A DNA stretch of 64,000 bases from Pseudoips prasinana (GCA_951640165.1 OX621256.1:7502001-7566000); one strand, 5' to 3'. Positions 8,705-17,419 are shown, counted from the stretch's first letter. Notes: generated by a model from the sequence alone, not told the origin. Program-made: numbers and translations.

Positions 8705-9075
8705 GATATCGGCTACCCAAACGGGCCTTAACTAACTTTGACATTTTAAAGTATGGAAATAGAATACCTTATTTTAGAGGTGTCTTTATGAGAGATGAGC
8801 TCCCTAAATATCCATATAAAAAAGAATGCGGGGTTATTAATTTAGATAGTTCTAAAAATCCTGGTTCTCATTGGGTAGCCTATGCAAAATATAATGATTA
8901 TGTCGAGTATTTCGACAGTTATGGAAATCTTAAACCTCCAAAGGAATTTATAAAATATGTAGGTTCTAACATTCAATATAATTATGAAAATATACAACGT
9001 GATCACCCCTTCAACTGTGGACATCTATGTTTAAATTTCTTAAAGAACTTTTGGTATAATCAAGAAATAAAATAA
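8701..9075 (+). CDS. Adenain-like (Ulp1/C5) cysteine protease, probably made as a -1 frameshift fusion
   Basis: Would mature capsid proteins. Counting from the first ATG (8788), His28 in SHWVAY, Asp43 in YFDSYG, Gln70 and Cys77 in FNCGHLC form the adenovirus-protease pattern of His, acidic, oxyanion Gln and Cys. The first in-frame ATG gives only 95 residues and omits an N-terminal block that the family normally has. That block (ALTNFDI, then FRGVF) is encoded just upstream in the open frame from 8701 but has no ATG. The simplest reading is translation by -1 slippage from the PLA2 gene, about 382 residues in total. Alternatives are a lost start codon, a non-AUG start, or use of the 8788 ATG. 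Confidence 0.8.
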   Translation, partial: LRYRLPKRALTNFDILKYGNRIPYFRGVFMRDELPKYPYKKECGVINLDSSKNPGSHWVAYAKYNDYVEYFDSYGNLKPPKEFIKYVGSNIQYNYENIQRDHPFNCGHLCLNFLKNFWYNQEIK

Positions 9076-9100
9076 ACAGGATCATTTAAAAGAGTTCAGT
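9066..9100 (+). promoter_or_regulatory. TATA-like plus TCAGT initiator ahead of the capsid operon
   Basis: An A/T box (AATAAAATAAA) at about 9066 and TCAGT at 9096-9100 precede the ATG at 9109. This would drive the four overlapping genes that follow. Confidence 0.45.
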
Positions 9101-9108
9101 ATGCAAGC

Positions 9109-9519
9109 ATGTCTACAACGGTTACCATCTCTGGAAATAAATCAGAACTGGTCTCGTATTTTCAACCACCTCTTCATTTATCTGATCAATACGAGTGCGG
9201 TTTACTATACTTTTCAGTAAAAACAAGACCGAATGTGCCCGTTAATAACAGCAGTTTAACAGCTGTAATCAGAATCGAATGTGATCTTGTGCACGGTTCA
9301 TATTACAACGGATTACCGACTCATTTTGTTCATGAATTCATATCTGAAACTGCTTCAAGTCACGGCTACACAGAAATACCCCAGAACGTTATTTACTTCC
9401 CAGTGAACAAAAATATAATTCCATCTATATCTGTTAAGATTGTTGATCAACTTGGTAACTGTATTAACTTTGGTGAAGAACATATTCAATTACGCCTTCA
9501 TTTACGAAAATCAAAATGA
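9109..9519 (+). CDS. Minor capsid (penton-like, single jelly-roll) protein
   Basis: 136 residues. The order of a short N-terminal strand with GNKSELVSYF, a PPLHL turn and a YECGLLYF strand matches my memory of Polinton penton proteins, which lie just ahead of the major capsid gene. Alternating hydrophobic strands through the rest fit a jelly roll. It would occupy capsid vertices. It begins the unit of four genes joined by ATGA overlaps: its TGA at 9517-9519 overlaps the next ATG at 9516. Family assignment rests on position and pattern; no structure search was possible. Confidence 0.7.
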   Translation: MSTTVTISGNKSELVSYFQPPLHLSDQYECGLLYFSVKTRPNVPVNNSSLTAVIRIECDLVHGSYYNGLPTHFVHEFISETASSHGYTEIPQNVIYFPVNKNIIPSISVKIVDQLGNCINFGEEHIQLRLHLRKSK

Positions 9520-9662
9520 TAGTATATTATAAAAACACTCCTGTGAAAATCAAACGTCTTATTCCATCTACGACCATTAAGGAGCATAGACGTAAGAAAA
9601 AAGTGAAGAAATTGAGTGAAGCAAATAAAGCTTTTCTTAAAACTTTAGGTTTTAAAGTATGA
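9516..9662 (+). CDS. 48-residue basic protein between the capsid genes
   Basis: A small gene. It overlaps both neighbours by ATGA: its ATG lies in the stop of the penton gene and its TGA at 9660-9662 overlaps the MCP ATG at 9659. It is strongly basic (HRRKKKVKK) with a conserved-looking end (ANKAFLKTLGFKV). Small basic proteins at this place recur in Polintons and may be virion or DNA-condensing components like adenovirus core peptides, which is inference. Exact overlap on both sides argues that it is translated. Confidence 0.75.
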   Translation: MIVYYKNTPVKIKRLIPSTTIKEHRRKKKVKKLSEANKAFLKTLGFKV

Positions 9663-10864
9663 ATATACTACAAATTACTGAATTACCTCACTTCGATAGT
9701 TCGATTGAAAGCTATGAAGTCCACACATACAATCCCTACACTAACAGCTTTAGAGAAAACGATGAAATCAGAATTCCCATACACCAACAAGACATATACG
9801 TGTTACCATCAGCCAGTTCAATTTACGTCGAGGGTCAAGCAAAGTTCTTCGACAAAGATGGAAAACCGATTAAGAAAAATATTACGTTCAGTAACAACCC
9901 TGTTATGTTTTTGTTTCAAGATATCAGATACGAAATAAATGGCATTGAAATAGATCGCATTAAAAATTCTGGAATAACATCGACAATAAAGTCATACGTT
10001 TCAATGAATGATGGAGAAAATAAAGTTGCTGCTTTGTGGGGTTGGAACATAGATGGATTCAAAAGTGATGATCATTTTAGTGCTATTGTACCTCTTAATA
10101 AGATTTTAGGATTTGCGGAGGATTACAATAAAATTGTGATAAATTGTAAACATGAACTTATTTTGAATAGAAGTAACTCTAATTTAAACAGTATCATAGC
10201 AACTGATGATATTGCGCATTTTCAAATAGACATACAAAGATTGCAATGGCGTGTACCACATATAAAAGTGTCAGACCGTGAACGACTGACACTACTAAAA
10301 CACTTGGAAAGAGATAAACCTATTCAAATAGCGTTTCGAAATTGGGATTTATATGAGTATCCTTTGCTCCCTAAAACTACAAAACATTCTTGGTCAGTTA
10401 AGACTGCATCGCAATTAGAGAAACCTCGGTATGTAATTTTTTGCTTGCAAACCAACAGAAAAAATAATAAAACCAAAGACAGTTCTTTGTTTGATCACTG
10501 TGGGGTTACTAACGTAACACTATTTTTGAATTCACAGTATTATCCTTACGAGCCTCTAAGCTTAAATTTTTCTGAGAACAAATACAATATATTATATGAA
10601 ATGTACGTGAAATTTCGTCAGTCGTATTACAACTGTCCTGCAGACCCCTTGCTTAATTTGATTGATTTCAAGGAGAAGGCCCCTCTCTTTATTATAGACT
10701 GTTCAAGACAAAACGATAGTTTGAAAACAGGCCCCGTAGATGTACGGTTGGAGATTGAATGTTCAGCGCCAATACCAGATCACACAACTGGATATTGTTT
10801 AATTATTAACGATCGGCTTGTGGAATATAAACCTTTAAGTAACATAGTGCGCAGATTATCATGA
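9659..10864 (+). CDS. Major capsid protein (double jelly-roll)
   Basis: Would form pseudo-hexameric capsomers of an icosahedral shell. 401 residues, somewhat short but within the range I know for arthropod Polintons. The N terminus has the family signature of FDSSIESYE then a tyrosine/asparagine turn and DEIRIPIHQQD, followed by LPSASSIYVEG. The remainder is strand-rich with NPVMFLFQDIRYEINGIE. The frame is intact. It starts in the stop of the 48-residue gene and ends overlapping the next ATG (ATGA at 10861), so translation by termination-reinitiation is likely. Confidence 0.85.
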   Translation: MNILQITELPHFDSSIESYEVHTYNPYTNSFRENDEIRIPIHQQDIYVLPSASSIYVEGQAKFFDKDGKPIKKNITFSNNPVMFLFQDIRYEINGIEIDRIKNSGITSTIKSYVSMNDGENKVAALWGWNIDGFKSDDHFSAIVPLNKILGFAEDYNKIVINCKHELILNRSNSNLNSIIATDDIAHFQIDIQRLQWRVPHIKVSDRERLTLLKHLERDKPIQIAFRNWDLYEYPLLPKTTKHSWSVKTASQLEKPRYVIFCLQTNRKNNKTKDSSLFDHCGVTNVTLFLNSQYYPYEPLSLNFSENKYNILYEMYVKFRQSYYNCPADPLLNLIDFKEKAPLFIIDCSRQNDSLKTGPVDVRLEIECSAPIPDHTTGYCLIINDRLVEYKPLSNIVRRLS

Positions 10865-11259
10865 CAGCCATTGTAGATGTTCAAGGTTTCAAAACAGAAA
10901 CAAATGAATTTATCGTTAAAGAATTTGCTGTAATATTGAATGAAAAAATTCAGGTGTTTTTAATTAAGCCACCATTTCCATTTTACGATTTGACGAAACC
11001 AGAAAAACGACAAGTCAGTTGGATTGAACGTAATAGAAGGATATACTGGAGAGACGGATTTGTACCCTACTCAAATCATCAAAATTTGATTGTAGATATT
11101 TTAAGAGATAAAAGTGTTTACACCAAAGGTTTAGAAAAAGTGTTATGGTTAAAAAATATTTTGAATAATAATAATATAAATAATTTAGAAGATGAAGGTT
11201 GTCCTAATTTATTAAGCTTATACAATAAATGTTCATATTTATTGTATAAGCTTAATTAA
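10861..11259 (+). CDS. Small conserved Polinton protein of unknown function
   Basis: 132 residues, last gene of the ATGA-linked block. A DVQGFKTE start, KPPFPF, and a WIERNRRIYWRDG motif are features I recall from unannotated genes beside Polinton capsid genes. The DxxGF start could belong to an RNase H-like fold, but no catalytic set is evident. The gene ends in leucine/asparagine-rich sequence, and its last codons form one arm of a long hairpin. Confidence 0.6.
   Translation: MTAIVDVQGFKTETNEFIVKEFAVILNEKIQVFLIKPPFPFYDLTKPEKRQVSWIERNRRIYWRDGFVPYSNHQNLIVDILRDKSVYTKGLEKVLWLKNILNNNNINNLEDEGCPNLLSLYNKCSYLLYKLN
11212..11255. repeat. 19-bp perfect inverted repeat at the end of the capsid operon
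   Basis: Arms 11212-11230 and 11237-11255 pair without mismatch around a 6-base loop, and cover the last codons of the preceding gene. AATAAA-like sequences follow near 11327. It could stabilise or end the transcript. Confidence 0.85.
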
Positions 11260-11427
11260 TTATTCTCATGATGTGTATAGTTGTATTTATCATGATAAAA
11301 TATGTGCTTTAAAAAATGTAATATGTTTAAATAAATGGTGTATAGATAATAAATTTTTGAAATAAATATTTGCTTGTTTAATTTTCAAATCCTCTATCCC
11401 TACCAATCCCATCAAATGTTAATCATT

Positions 11428-11461
11428 ATAAATTGCTGGCTACCGCAGTACGATATCATTT
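11428..11461 (+). promoter_or_regulatory. TATA-initiator core promoter ahead of the BIR gene
   Basis: TATAAA at 11428-11433 and TCATTT at 11456-11461 (matching the arthropod TCAKTY initiator) are 30 bases apart. The ATG lies at 11522. This separate promoter suggests control independent of the capsid block. Confidence 0.55.
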
Positions 11462-11521
11462 CACCTTTATATTTATCTGTATGAAGAACTTTAGTATAGT
11501 TATATATTGAGTGAACAGAAC

Positions 11522-11842
11522 ATGTCTCTAAATAAATGTAGCCCTCGTTATGACATGTATAATGCGTATAAAATGCGTGAAATTTCGTTTAGACATTATT
11601 GGGCAACGACTAATTCAAGGAGAAGGTTGGTGATGGAAATGGCTGAAGCCGGTTTTTTTTATTATGGAAATAGTGTAAATGATAAAGCAGCGTGTTTCTC
11701 ATGTGGAGGTGTTATAGAAGATTGGGAGATTTACGACGATCCTTGGATGCAACATGCTATACATTTTCCTCAATGTCTTTATTTGAATGCTGTGAAAGGA
11801 ATATATTATATTAATAACTGTCTAAAACATATGGGTAAATAG
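11522..11842 (+). CDS. Single-BIR (IAP-like) protein
   Basis: 106 residues from the ATG at 11522. One complete BIR zinc module: Cys58-x2-Cys61-x16-His78-x6-Cys85, preceded by the aromatic-glycine segment FFYYGN and containing DPW and HFPQC, as in inhibitor-of-apoptosis proteins. There is no RING domain and only one BIR, so it is not a full IAP. BIR proteins bind caspases or pro-apoptotic peptides, and large insect DNA viruses carry them to delay cell death. A similar accessory role here is inference. It has its own promoter and lies at the element's right margin, typical for captured cargo. Confidence 0.85.
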   Translation: MSLNKCSPRYDMYNAYKMREISFRHYWATTNSRRRLVMEMAEAGFFYYGNSVNDKAACFSCGGVIEDWEIYDDPWMQHAIHFPQCLYLNAVKGIYYINNCLKHMGK

Positions 11843-12085
11843 GCATAAAGTCGACTACCAAAAAAAATTGATATTTACGTGTACATTTAAATTTCTTGTG
11901 ATATCTATTACATTAAAATAGTTAAATATTAAAGACCACTCAATAGTCAAGTCAGAATATTTTGCAGGTACTATTTAAAAACAATGAATGATGGTTATAA
12001 TTGGGTGTTTCTGGATCTAAAATGATTCTATAATGAATGGTGAAAATTGTGGGTTTCCAGATCTTGAATATTGATGAAATGAATA

Positions 12086-12135
12086 GTAAAATTGGGGTGA
12101 CCTGGATCTCCTTGATCCAGGTCCCCCAATTTTAC
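12086..12135. repeat. 22-bp-stem hairpin
   Basis: Arms starting GTAAAATTGGGG and ending CCCCAATTTTAC pair almost perfectly around a short loop. Diverged partial copies of the same segment lie just upstream (about 11,990-12,060). It may mark the end of an unidentified mobile element. Confidence 0.7.
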
Positions 12136-12205
12136 TCTACTGTAGCTCTGCTTAGTTTGGGATCAGATGGCCGTGTGTGAATAGTGTCCCAGGATATAAT
12201 AATTA
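12136..12205 (+). mobile_element. SINE-B 3' tail fragment
   Basis: Carries the CTTAGTTTGGGATCAGAT and GGCCGTGTGTG body shared with copies at 14,340, 25,590 and 33,870, ending in a TAAT-rich tail. Confidence 0.7.
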
Positions 12206-12893
12206 TTATCCATGAACTCAAAGGTAACTAAATGTATAACAGGGTTGCCTAGTTTAGCGGTCAGATGGTTATCGTTATCTACTGCTCCACCATTACATAT
12301 TTGTACATCATGCCTTTAGGTACAGAGCCGAGTCGGGGTGAGCCCCTCTCTGCTCGTAACACAGGTTAATTCCTAGCACGGGAGAGAGGTGTTTGTTCTC
12401 TCTGACTTACGGTTGTACCACTATGCAGTAGAAACTAATTTATTATAGTATAGACACTTTTTATTGCAAATAAAGAATTATTATTATAACATTTTCTCTA
12501 ATCAAAATCTTTGTTCCAAACCGCCAGGTCAGCATAAAATAGTTACGAAGTTAGTTTAGTAATGTGAAGACATCTTGTACAAAAGGAACATAACGACTCG
12601 CCAAGGGACATGTCAATCTTGAATCATTATAAAATATACAAAAAGCCTTTATTATGAGCGTGTAATTTAACATTTATTCCGAAAACATGTCCGTCATATA
12701 ATAAAAGAATCTTTTGATCTCCAAGTTTCCTTACAACTTCATAATTAACTTAATATGAGACAGTAAAAACAACTTGCTGTTGACATGTGAGTTGTGTACG
12801 ACGACATATTAAATATTTAGATGCCGAGGAGCTTATCGCAATAATGCGTTAGCCTTCGTCAAATGTGAAAATAATCATTTTTCTCACATTATA
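12206..12893. other. Unassigned AT-rich stretch
   Basis: No ORF of interest. Around 12,300-12,420 a GC-richer part with AATAAA-type sequence at 12,470 resembles a retroelement 3' end, but I cannot name the family. Confidence 0.4.
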
Positions 12894-12895
12894 TA

Positions 12896-13031
12896 CAGAC
12901 GCCAGCACATCCAACTACCCCAATCTGTCAAATTTCTTTATATAGATTTTTAACTTTATCTCAAAAGAATAAAGTTCATTTTCAAATGGGGAAATTTGGC
13001 AGATTGGGGTAGCTTGATGTGCTGGTGTCTG
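12896..13031. mobile_element. MITE-1 copy (TA-flanked, CAGACGCCAGCACA ends)
   Basis: 136 bp with inverted ends of about 40 bp and TA on both sides. One of seven copies in the window. Ends and TA duplication indicate a Tc1/mariner-type (possibly pogo) non-autonomous element. Confidence 0.9.
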
Positions 13032-13160
13032 TACATAAAAAATACAAGGAAGCGAGAAAGTAATGCGGGTAATAATAATAATAATTTATTTATTTCAAGT
13101 AACATGACTCATATTTGTTAGTAACAATAATTCTTAGATGTATATTAGTATACCTAAAAC

Positions 13161-13180
13161 AACACACACACACACACAAT
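13161..13180. repeat. (CA)n microsatellite
   Basis: Short run of CA dinucleotides. Confidence 0.9.
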
Positions 13181-13359
13181 CACTGCCACCATCCCAACAC
13201 TGAGGTGGACAGCTTGCAGCAGCGACTCACGTACAGACAATCGAGTCTGCTGGCCACACAGCTCATGATAATGTTGGGGCTGACCCGTACGCGGCGCACC
13301 AGGGAAGCGCATCGTTTTCTCATAAAATGTCTTCTATTTAAAATTATACGAATAATAGG

Positions 13360-13715
13360 TAGCTCCTAGCCGAATTTCGGCCACGGCGGCCAGTCTCAAT
13401 AGAGACTAGCCATCTGCACGGGACATATTATAGTGCACAAGTATGTTCGCAAACACAGGGGCACTTTTTATTCCATCACGTATAGCGCCAAGACCAGAAA
13501 GAGGGGTACAGGACCGATTACTCTACGTGCTCTCCGAGGTACGAGTGTATATTACCGCTAACGCCCAGACATTGGGCTGATACTGAGTAATTTTTCTTTT
13601 TATTGAAATATCCCAAAATGACTTGAACCGACCCGGTATTGAATCCACGACCTCGTTGTCTGCGGTTGAAATTGCTACCGGTAGACCAACGAAGCAATTA
13701 TAATATGAGACGTCA
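13360..13715 (-). mobile_element. SINE-D, near full length
   Basis: Reverse orientation of the tRNA-headed SINE seen complete at 46,305. The head with diverged A and B boxes lies at 13,620-13,715 and the GGCGGCC(A/T)GTCTCAATAG body at 13,385. The flanking 13,250-13,320 segment (MLGLTRTRR in frame) weakly resembles a reverse-transcriptase C-terminal piece. Confidence 0.75.
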
Positions 13716-14010
13716 TGTGTTGTTGGGTGGTCTCCGGTTAGATTTGCCATTATATCCGAAAGACTCCTAGTACCACTTTTATGTGAGTTATGGTTCTAAG
13801 GAGGTAAGTTAAGGTTTTCGAAAAACAAGAATACTTTTTAATGACGTCACTATAATTGTGGAACACACCATTAGCTTGATATCGGCCACTGTTGTGGACA
13901 AAGCCAAATGATGTGCACAATTCCACCCTGGAGATCTTTGTCCAGCTGTGGACGTCATTCGGCTTACTCATGTCACATCACGCCCTGTCCTGAGTATGGG
14001 TGTAGGTAAT

Positions 14011-14261
14011 TAATAATAATAATATCTAGGGACAATGTCACACAGATCATCCTAGCCCCAAACTAAGCAAAGCTTGTACTATGGGTACCAGGTGACGATA
14101 TACATACTTATATAGATAGATAAATACTTAAATACATAGAAAACATCCATGACTCAGAAACAAATATTCGTGCTCATCACACAAATATTTGCACTTACCG
14201 GGATTCGAACCCAGGACCACCAGCTTCGTAGGCAGGAGCACTACCAACTACGGTGACCGTA
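14011..14261 (-). mobile_element. SINE-A copy
   Basis: tRNA-derived head with B box GGTTCGAATCC (reverse strand), body with TTGCTTAGTTTGGGGCTAGG, and a TTATTATTAT tail. A few bases of the A-box region are missing compared with the copy at 21,341. Confidence 0.85.
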
Positions 14262-14334
14262 ATCTATGTATGTATGTGAATTATCTATGTAAGTATGTAA
14301 TTAGAAGAAAAGTAGTAATCGTAAATGTAGAATA

Positions 14335-14428
14335 TCAGTTATCTGGTTTCTACAATACAAGCTTTGCTTAGTTTGGGATCAAATGGCCGTGTGTGAATGA
14401 TGTCCCGGGATATTATTATATTATACTA
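14335..14428 (+). mobile_element. SINE-B 3' fragment
   Basis: Body TTAGTTTGGGATCAAATGG and tail GATATTATTATATTAT; the head is missing. Confidence 0.65.
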
Positions 14429-14660
14429 ATTACATTCACGAGCCTATTAACTGGCCAAATATTCGGCAATGCCATTGTCAAATAAGCATACTAGTTCTAA
14501 GAAGTCACTCGATTCATGTATAGATCGAACTCTATAGATTATTTATTTGTGTTTTGGTTGTCTATAAAATCGTGAAATCGGTCGTGCACGACCGTCTCAA
14601 CCTGTTTTCACTCCCTTAGTAGATGCTTAGTGACTTTCTCTTTATCTTCATTCCTTTGTA

Positions 14661-14796
14661 CAGACGCCAGCACATCAAGCTACCCCAATCTATCAAATTT
14701 CCCCGAATTGAAAGTGAACCTTATGCTTGTGTGATAAAGTTGGAAATCTATAAAAGAAATTCGACAGATTGGGGTAGCTATGTGTGCTGGCGTTTG
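14661..14796. mobile_element. MITE-1 copy
   Basis: 136 bp, TA on both sides, inverted ends as in the 12,896 copy. The middle carries the AAAGTGAACCTTATG segment shared by most copies. Confidence 0.9.
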
Positions 14797-14933
14797 TACT
14801 ACACAACCAATTTCGTTAATGTCTTTCATCACGACTCTCATAAAATAAAGACCGTTTTAAAGCACGCCGTGAACAATTCCCTCGATTTTAATACACATAA
14901 CATTCTCTGATGAAGGTTTACCATTTTTAGGGA

Positions 14934-15272
14934 TCCGTACCCAAAGGGTAAAATGGGACCCAGACTTCGCTGTCTGTCTATCCGTTTGTCACCAGGCGGC
15001 GGTGTCTCATGTACCGTGACAATTAGACAGTTGTTGATTTTCACAGATGATGTATTTCTGTTGCCGCTATAACACCAAATAGATACTAAAAACCAAAATA
15101 AAATAAATATTTAAGAGGGCTCCCATACAACAAACGTGAGATTTCTGTTCGTTTTTATAGATACCTACGGAACCCTTCGTGAGCGAGTCCAACTCGCACT
15201 TGGCCGGTTTTTAAGATAATGGTACGGAACCCTTCGTGCGCGTGTCCGGCTCGCACTTGGCCAGTTTTTGTT
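14934..15272 (+). repeat. AGGGTTCC...GGCCGGTTTTT interspersed repeat, internally deleted, with duplicated end
   Basis: Starts TTTTTAGGGATCCGTA and ends at the CTCGCACTTGGCCGGTTTTT motif (15,213), then repeats that end motif a second time (to about 15,272). A longer copy is at 25,965. It is a common insect dispersed repeat without clear inverted ends. Confidence 0.7.
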
Positions 15273-15899
15273 TTTTTTTTCAGTAAATCAGTCAACATTT
15301 TTAGAGAAAAATTACGAGAATATAAATTCTGATCAATTTGCAATCTCTCTTCGGCTTGTTCGAAAGCGGATTTCCAACTTTGCCGTTCGTTTCCAACCAT
15401 ATTTTTGGTGTGAAACTTTGGGTGGAAATATTTGTAGATGTTTAACAGATTTTGCAATAAAATCTATTAAAGTTAGGATCTACGTTTGGAAACTTCGCGT
15501 CAATTTGAATAAATTGACTGAACTATAAGCTAGGTTGCTAACTTGCAAATATATTTATTACTTGCTTGAGTACAAAATAACACTTTGGTACCCATTCCGA
15601 TATCTGTTTCAGTACTTAAACCCTTCATCTGTATTCATTTAATACATAAATTTAATTATTTTATTGTTAGTTTTAATCTTTATATCAACAACTATTCTTA
15701 TTGAAGCCTAAACTAAATTTATTCACTTCAGCACATTTGGACAATATACTTGCATAAATGAATATTCATATCATAACAATTCACATTTATTAATATATTA
15801 TTCTGACAAGTCTAGTTTAAGTAGAATCATAAATATTTATGCTTTTTATCCATATCCAAATGCTTGTAAAGTCCCCTGGATTCCCCTTTTATACTTACA
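15273..15899. other. Unassigned AT-rich stretch
   Basis: Short chance ORFs only; no homology recognised on either strand. Confidence 0.5.
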
Positions 15900-16217
15900 A
15901 CCCCTTACGGATCAATTGTTGTATGAAGAGGTTGTCGTGTTTAATGGGGTTAAGGCTCCGCGCTGGCCAATCCTAAAGACGAATACTAAGTTCTTGCAAA
16001 TAAGCATCTATGTGACCAAAACGGTAAGCTCGAGCATTATCGTCCATGTGAAATCGGATATTGAGAGTGAGCGAATAGAGAGTGCCCCTGTGTTTATGCC
16101 CAAACCTGCATTGCATCATGCCCCGTGCAGATGGCAAATCTCTATTGAGAAGGCCGCCAGAACCGAAATTGCACCATGAGAAATAATTATTTTCATTATA
16201 TCTCAACAATATATGAG
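15900..16217 (-). pseudogene. Tc1-like transposase fragment (reverse strand)
   Basis: The minus strand encodes FHMDDNARAYR followed by a DWPAR...LNPI segment, the second catalytic Asp and the C-terminal signature of Tc1/mariner transposases, with stops and gaps. Upstream of FHMDD the bases match the SINE-D body, so the copy is chimeric. It forms an inverted pair with the + strand copy at 17,040-17,330. Confidence 0.7.
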
Positions 16218-16875
16218 TATAGCTAAATATTCTTTCAAAATACCTCGACTTAAATTCAAGAATATTATAGTATGCACATTATTTTACATGCTTTCATAAT
16301 AAGTTATTTAATTGTAAATGTAAACCTATCAAAAAGTTAATTGTGTGACATATCTCGGAATAAAAATAGAGGAAAACTTCTCATGGATCCATCATATCAG
16401 TTATATTTGTTAATCGTAGAACATAAATTACAATTCGGATACTCCTACATAATAAAGTATCTAAATTTTGCATTTGAATGTCAACTCCTCGCCCACTCTG
16501 TATTATGAACATCATAAATAACATGCCACATTTTCAAAATATACTGCATTCAAACTATTCCTTACATTTCCTCCAAAACAAATATAATATGCAGGATTTA
16601 CTGCAAAAAAGATATTTCATAAACAAATCCGACCTTTCTGGCTCCCCCTTTGGCTGTAAGAAGAACCGTCAGAGCCAAATTAAAAAAAAAGTCTTTTGAA
16701 CACATCGCCTGGGGTTGTGTTTGTAAGGGAACGCGTTAAAAGTAAATATTTGTGATGTGTACTCCACAAACATTTCATAGCATGTCCTATGGTTTTTTAA
16801 ATTATTTTTGAGAAGTATTCTTGAATTTAAGTCGAGTTATTTTGAAAGAATATTTGGTTATTCTCATATATTGTT
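16210..16875. repeat. Inner inverted repeat pair between the two Tc1-like fragments
   Basis: About 60 bases at 16,205-16,265 (around ACTTAAATTCAAGAATA) recur inverted at 16,817-16,877. Together with the outer Tc1 pair this makes a nested inverted structure. The loop contains AT-rich DNA and a short chance ORF. Confidence 0.75.
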
Positions 16876-17039
16876 TTCTTCATTTTCTTTTTCATGCTAT
16901 TTTTATTTGTAAATTGTTTTCTTTTTAAGTAGAATTGTACCTAGAATGAAAAATTATCTATATAAATATGTATTTCTGTGTGCAATAAAGAAAAAAGTCA
17001 TATATTGTTGAGATATAATTAAAGTAATAATGTTCTCAT

Positions 17040-17345
17040 GGTGAAATTTCGGTGCTGGCGGCCTTCTTAAAGGAGATTTGCCATCTGCACGGGGCATGCT
17101 ATAATGCAGAAGTATGGGCACTCTCTATTCGCTCACTTTCGATTTCACATGGACCATAATGCTCGAGCCCAGCGTTCTGGTGACAAAAGAAAGAAGAAGA
17201 AAGAAGTCGGTATTCGTCGTTTCAATTGGCCAGCGGGGCACCCCCATCTTAAACGCATTGAGCACGTCTGGGATCTCCTAAAAAGGCGACTACAATCTGT
17301 CCAATCACCTCCACAACACTACCCCTCTGGGAAACAGGCGTGAGT
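17040..17345 (+). pseudogene. Tc1-like transposase C-terminal fragment joined to a LINE tail
   Basis: Frame at 17,104 reads FHMDHNARAQR, then IRRFNWPAGHPHLKRIEHVW, the Tc1 DDE region with the NPIEHVW-like end. A KKKKK-type insertion interrupts it. From about 17,315 the sequence switches to the CCCTCTGGGAAACAGGCGTG 3' end of the LINE family seen at 43,775 and 47,650. Confidence 0.75.
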
Positions 17346-17419
17346 CTATGTATGTAATAAGAATTTCTTTATCATTTATGCTAATGACATACTAAAAATA
17401 TTAATATTATCCATCGAAA

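Larger units (their letters stand above)
1..11900 (+). mobile_element. Maverick/Polinton (adintovirus-like) DNA transposon, left end outside the window
   Basis: Eleven recognisable or conserved-looking genes on one strand form the Polinton core set: protein-primed polymerase B, packaging ATPase, retroviral-type integrase, PLA2-like protein, adenain-like protease, minor and major capsid proteins, plus a BIR protein. Most frames are open, so the copy is fairly young. I could not find the terminal inverted repeats or the 6-bp target duplication: no inverted match to the first 160 bases was seen after 11,842, so the left end probably precedes position 1. The right limit near 11,900 is a guess from the last gene; SINE and hairpin sequence begins by about 12,086. 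Confidence 0.9.

Noticed and set aside
8753..8790. ATG at 8753 as the protease start
   Set aside because: It is in a different reading frame from the protease and soon meets a stop.
13115..13369. 84-codon ORF after a CA microsatellite
   Set aside because: Starts in simple sequence and runs into a SINE; at most a small RT scrap.
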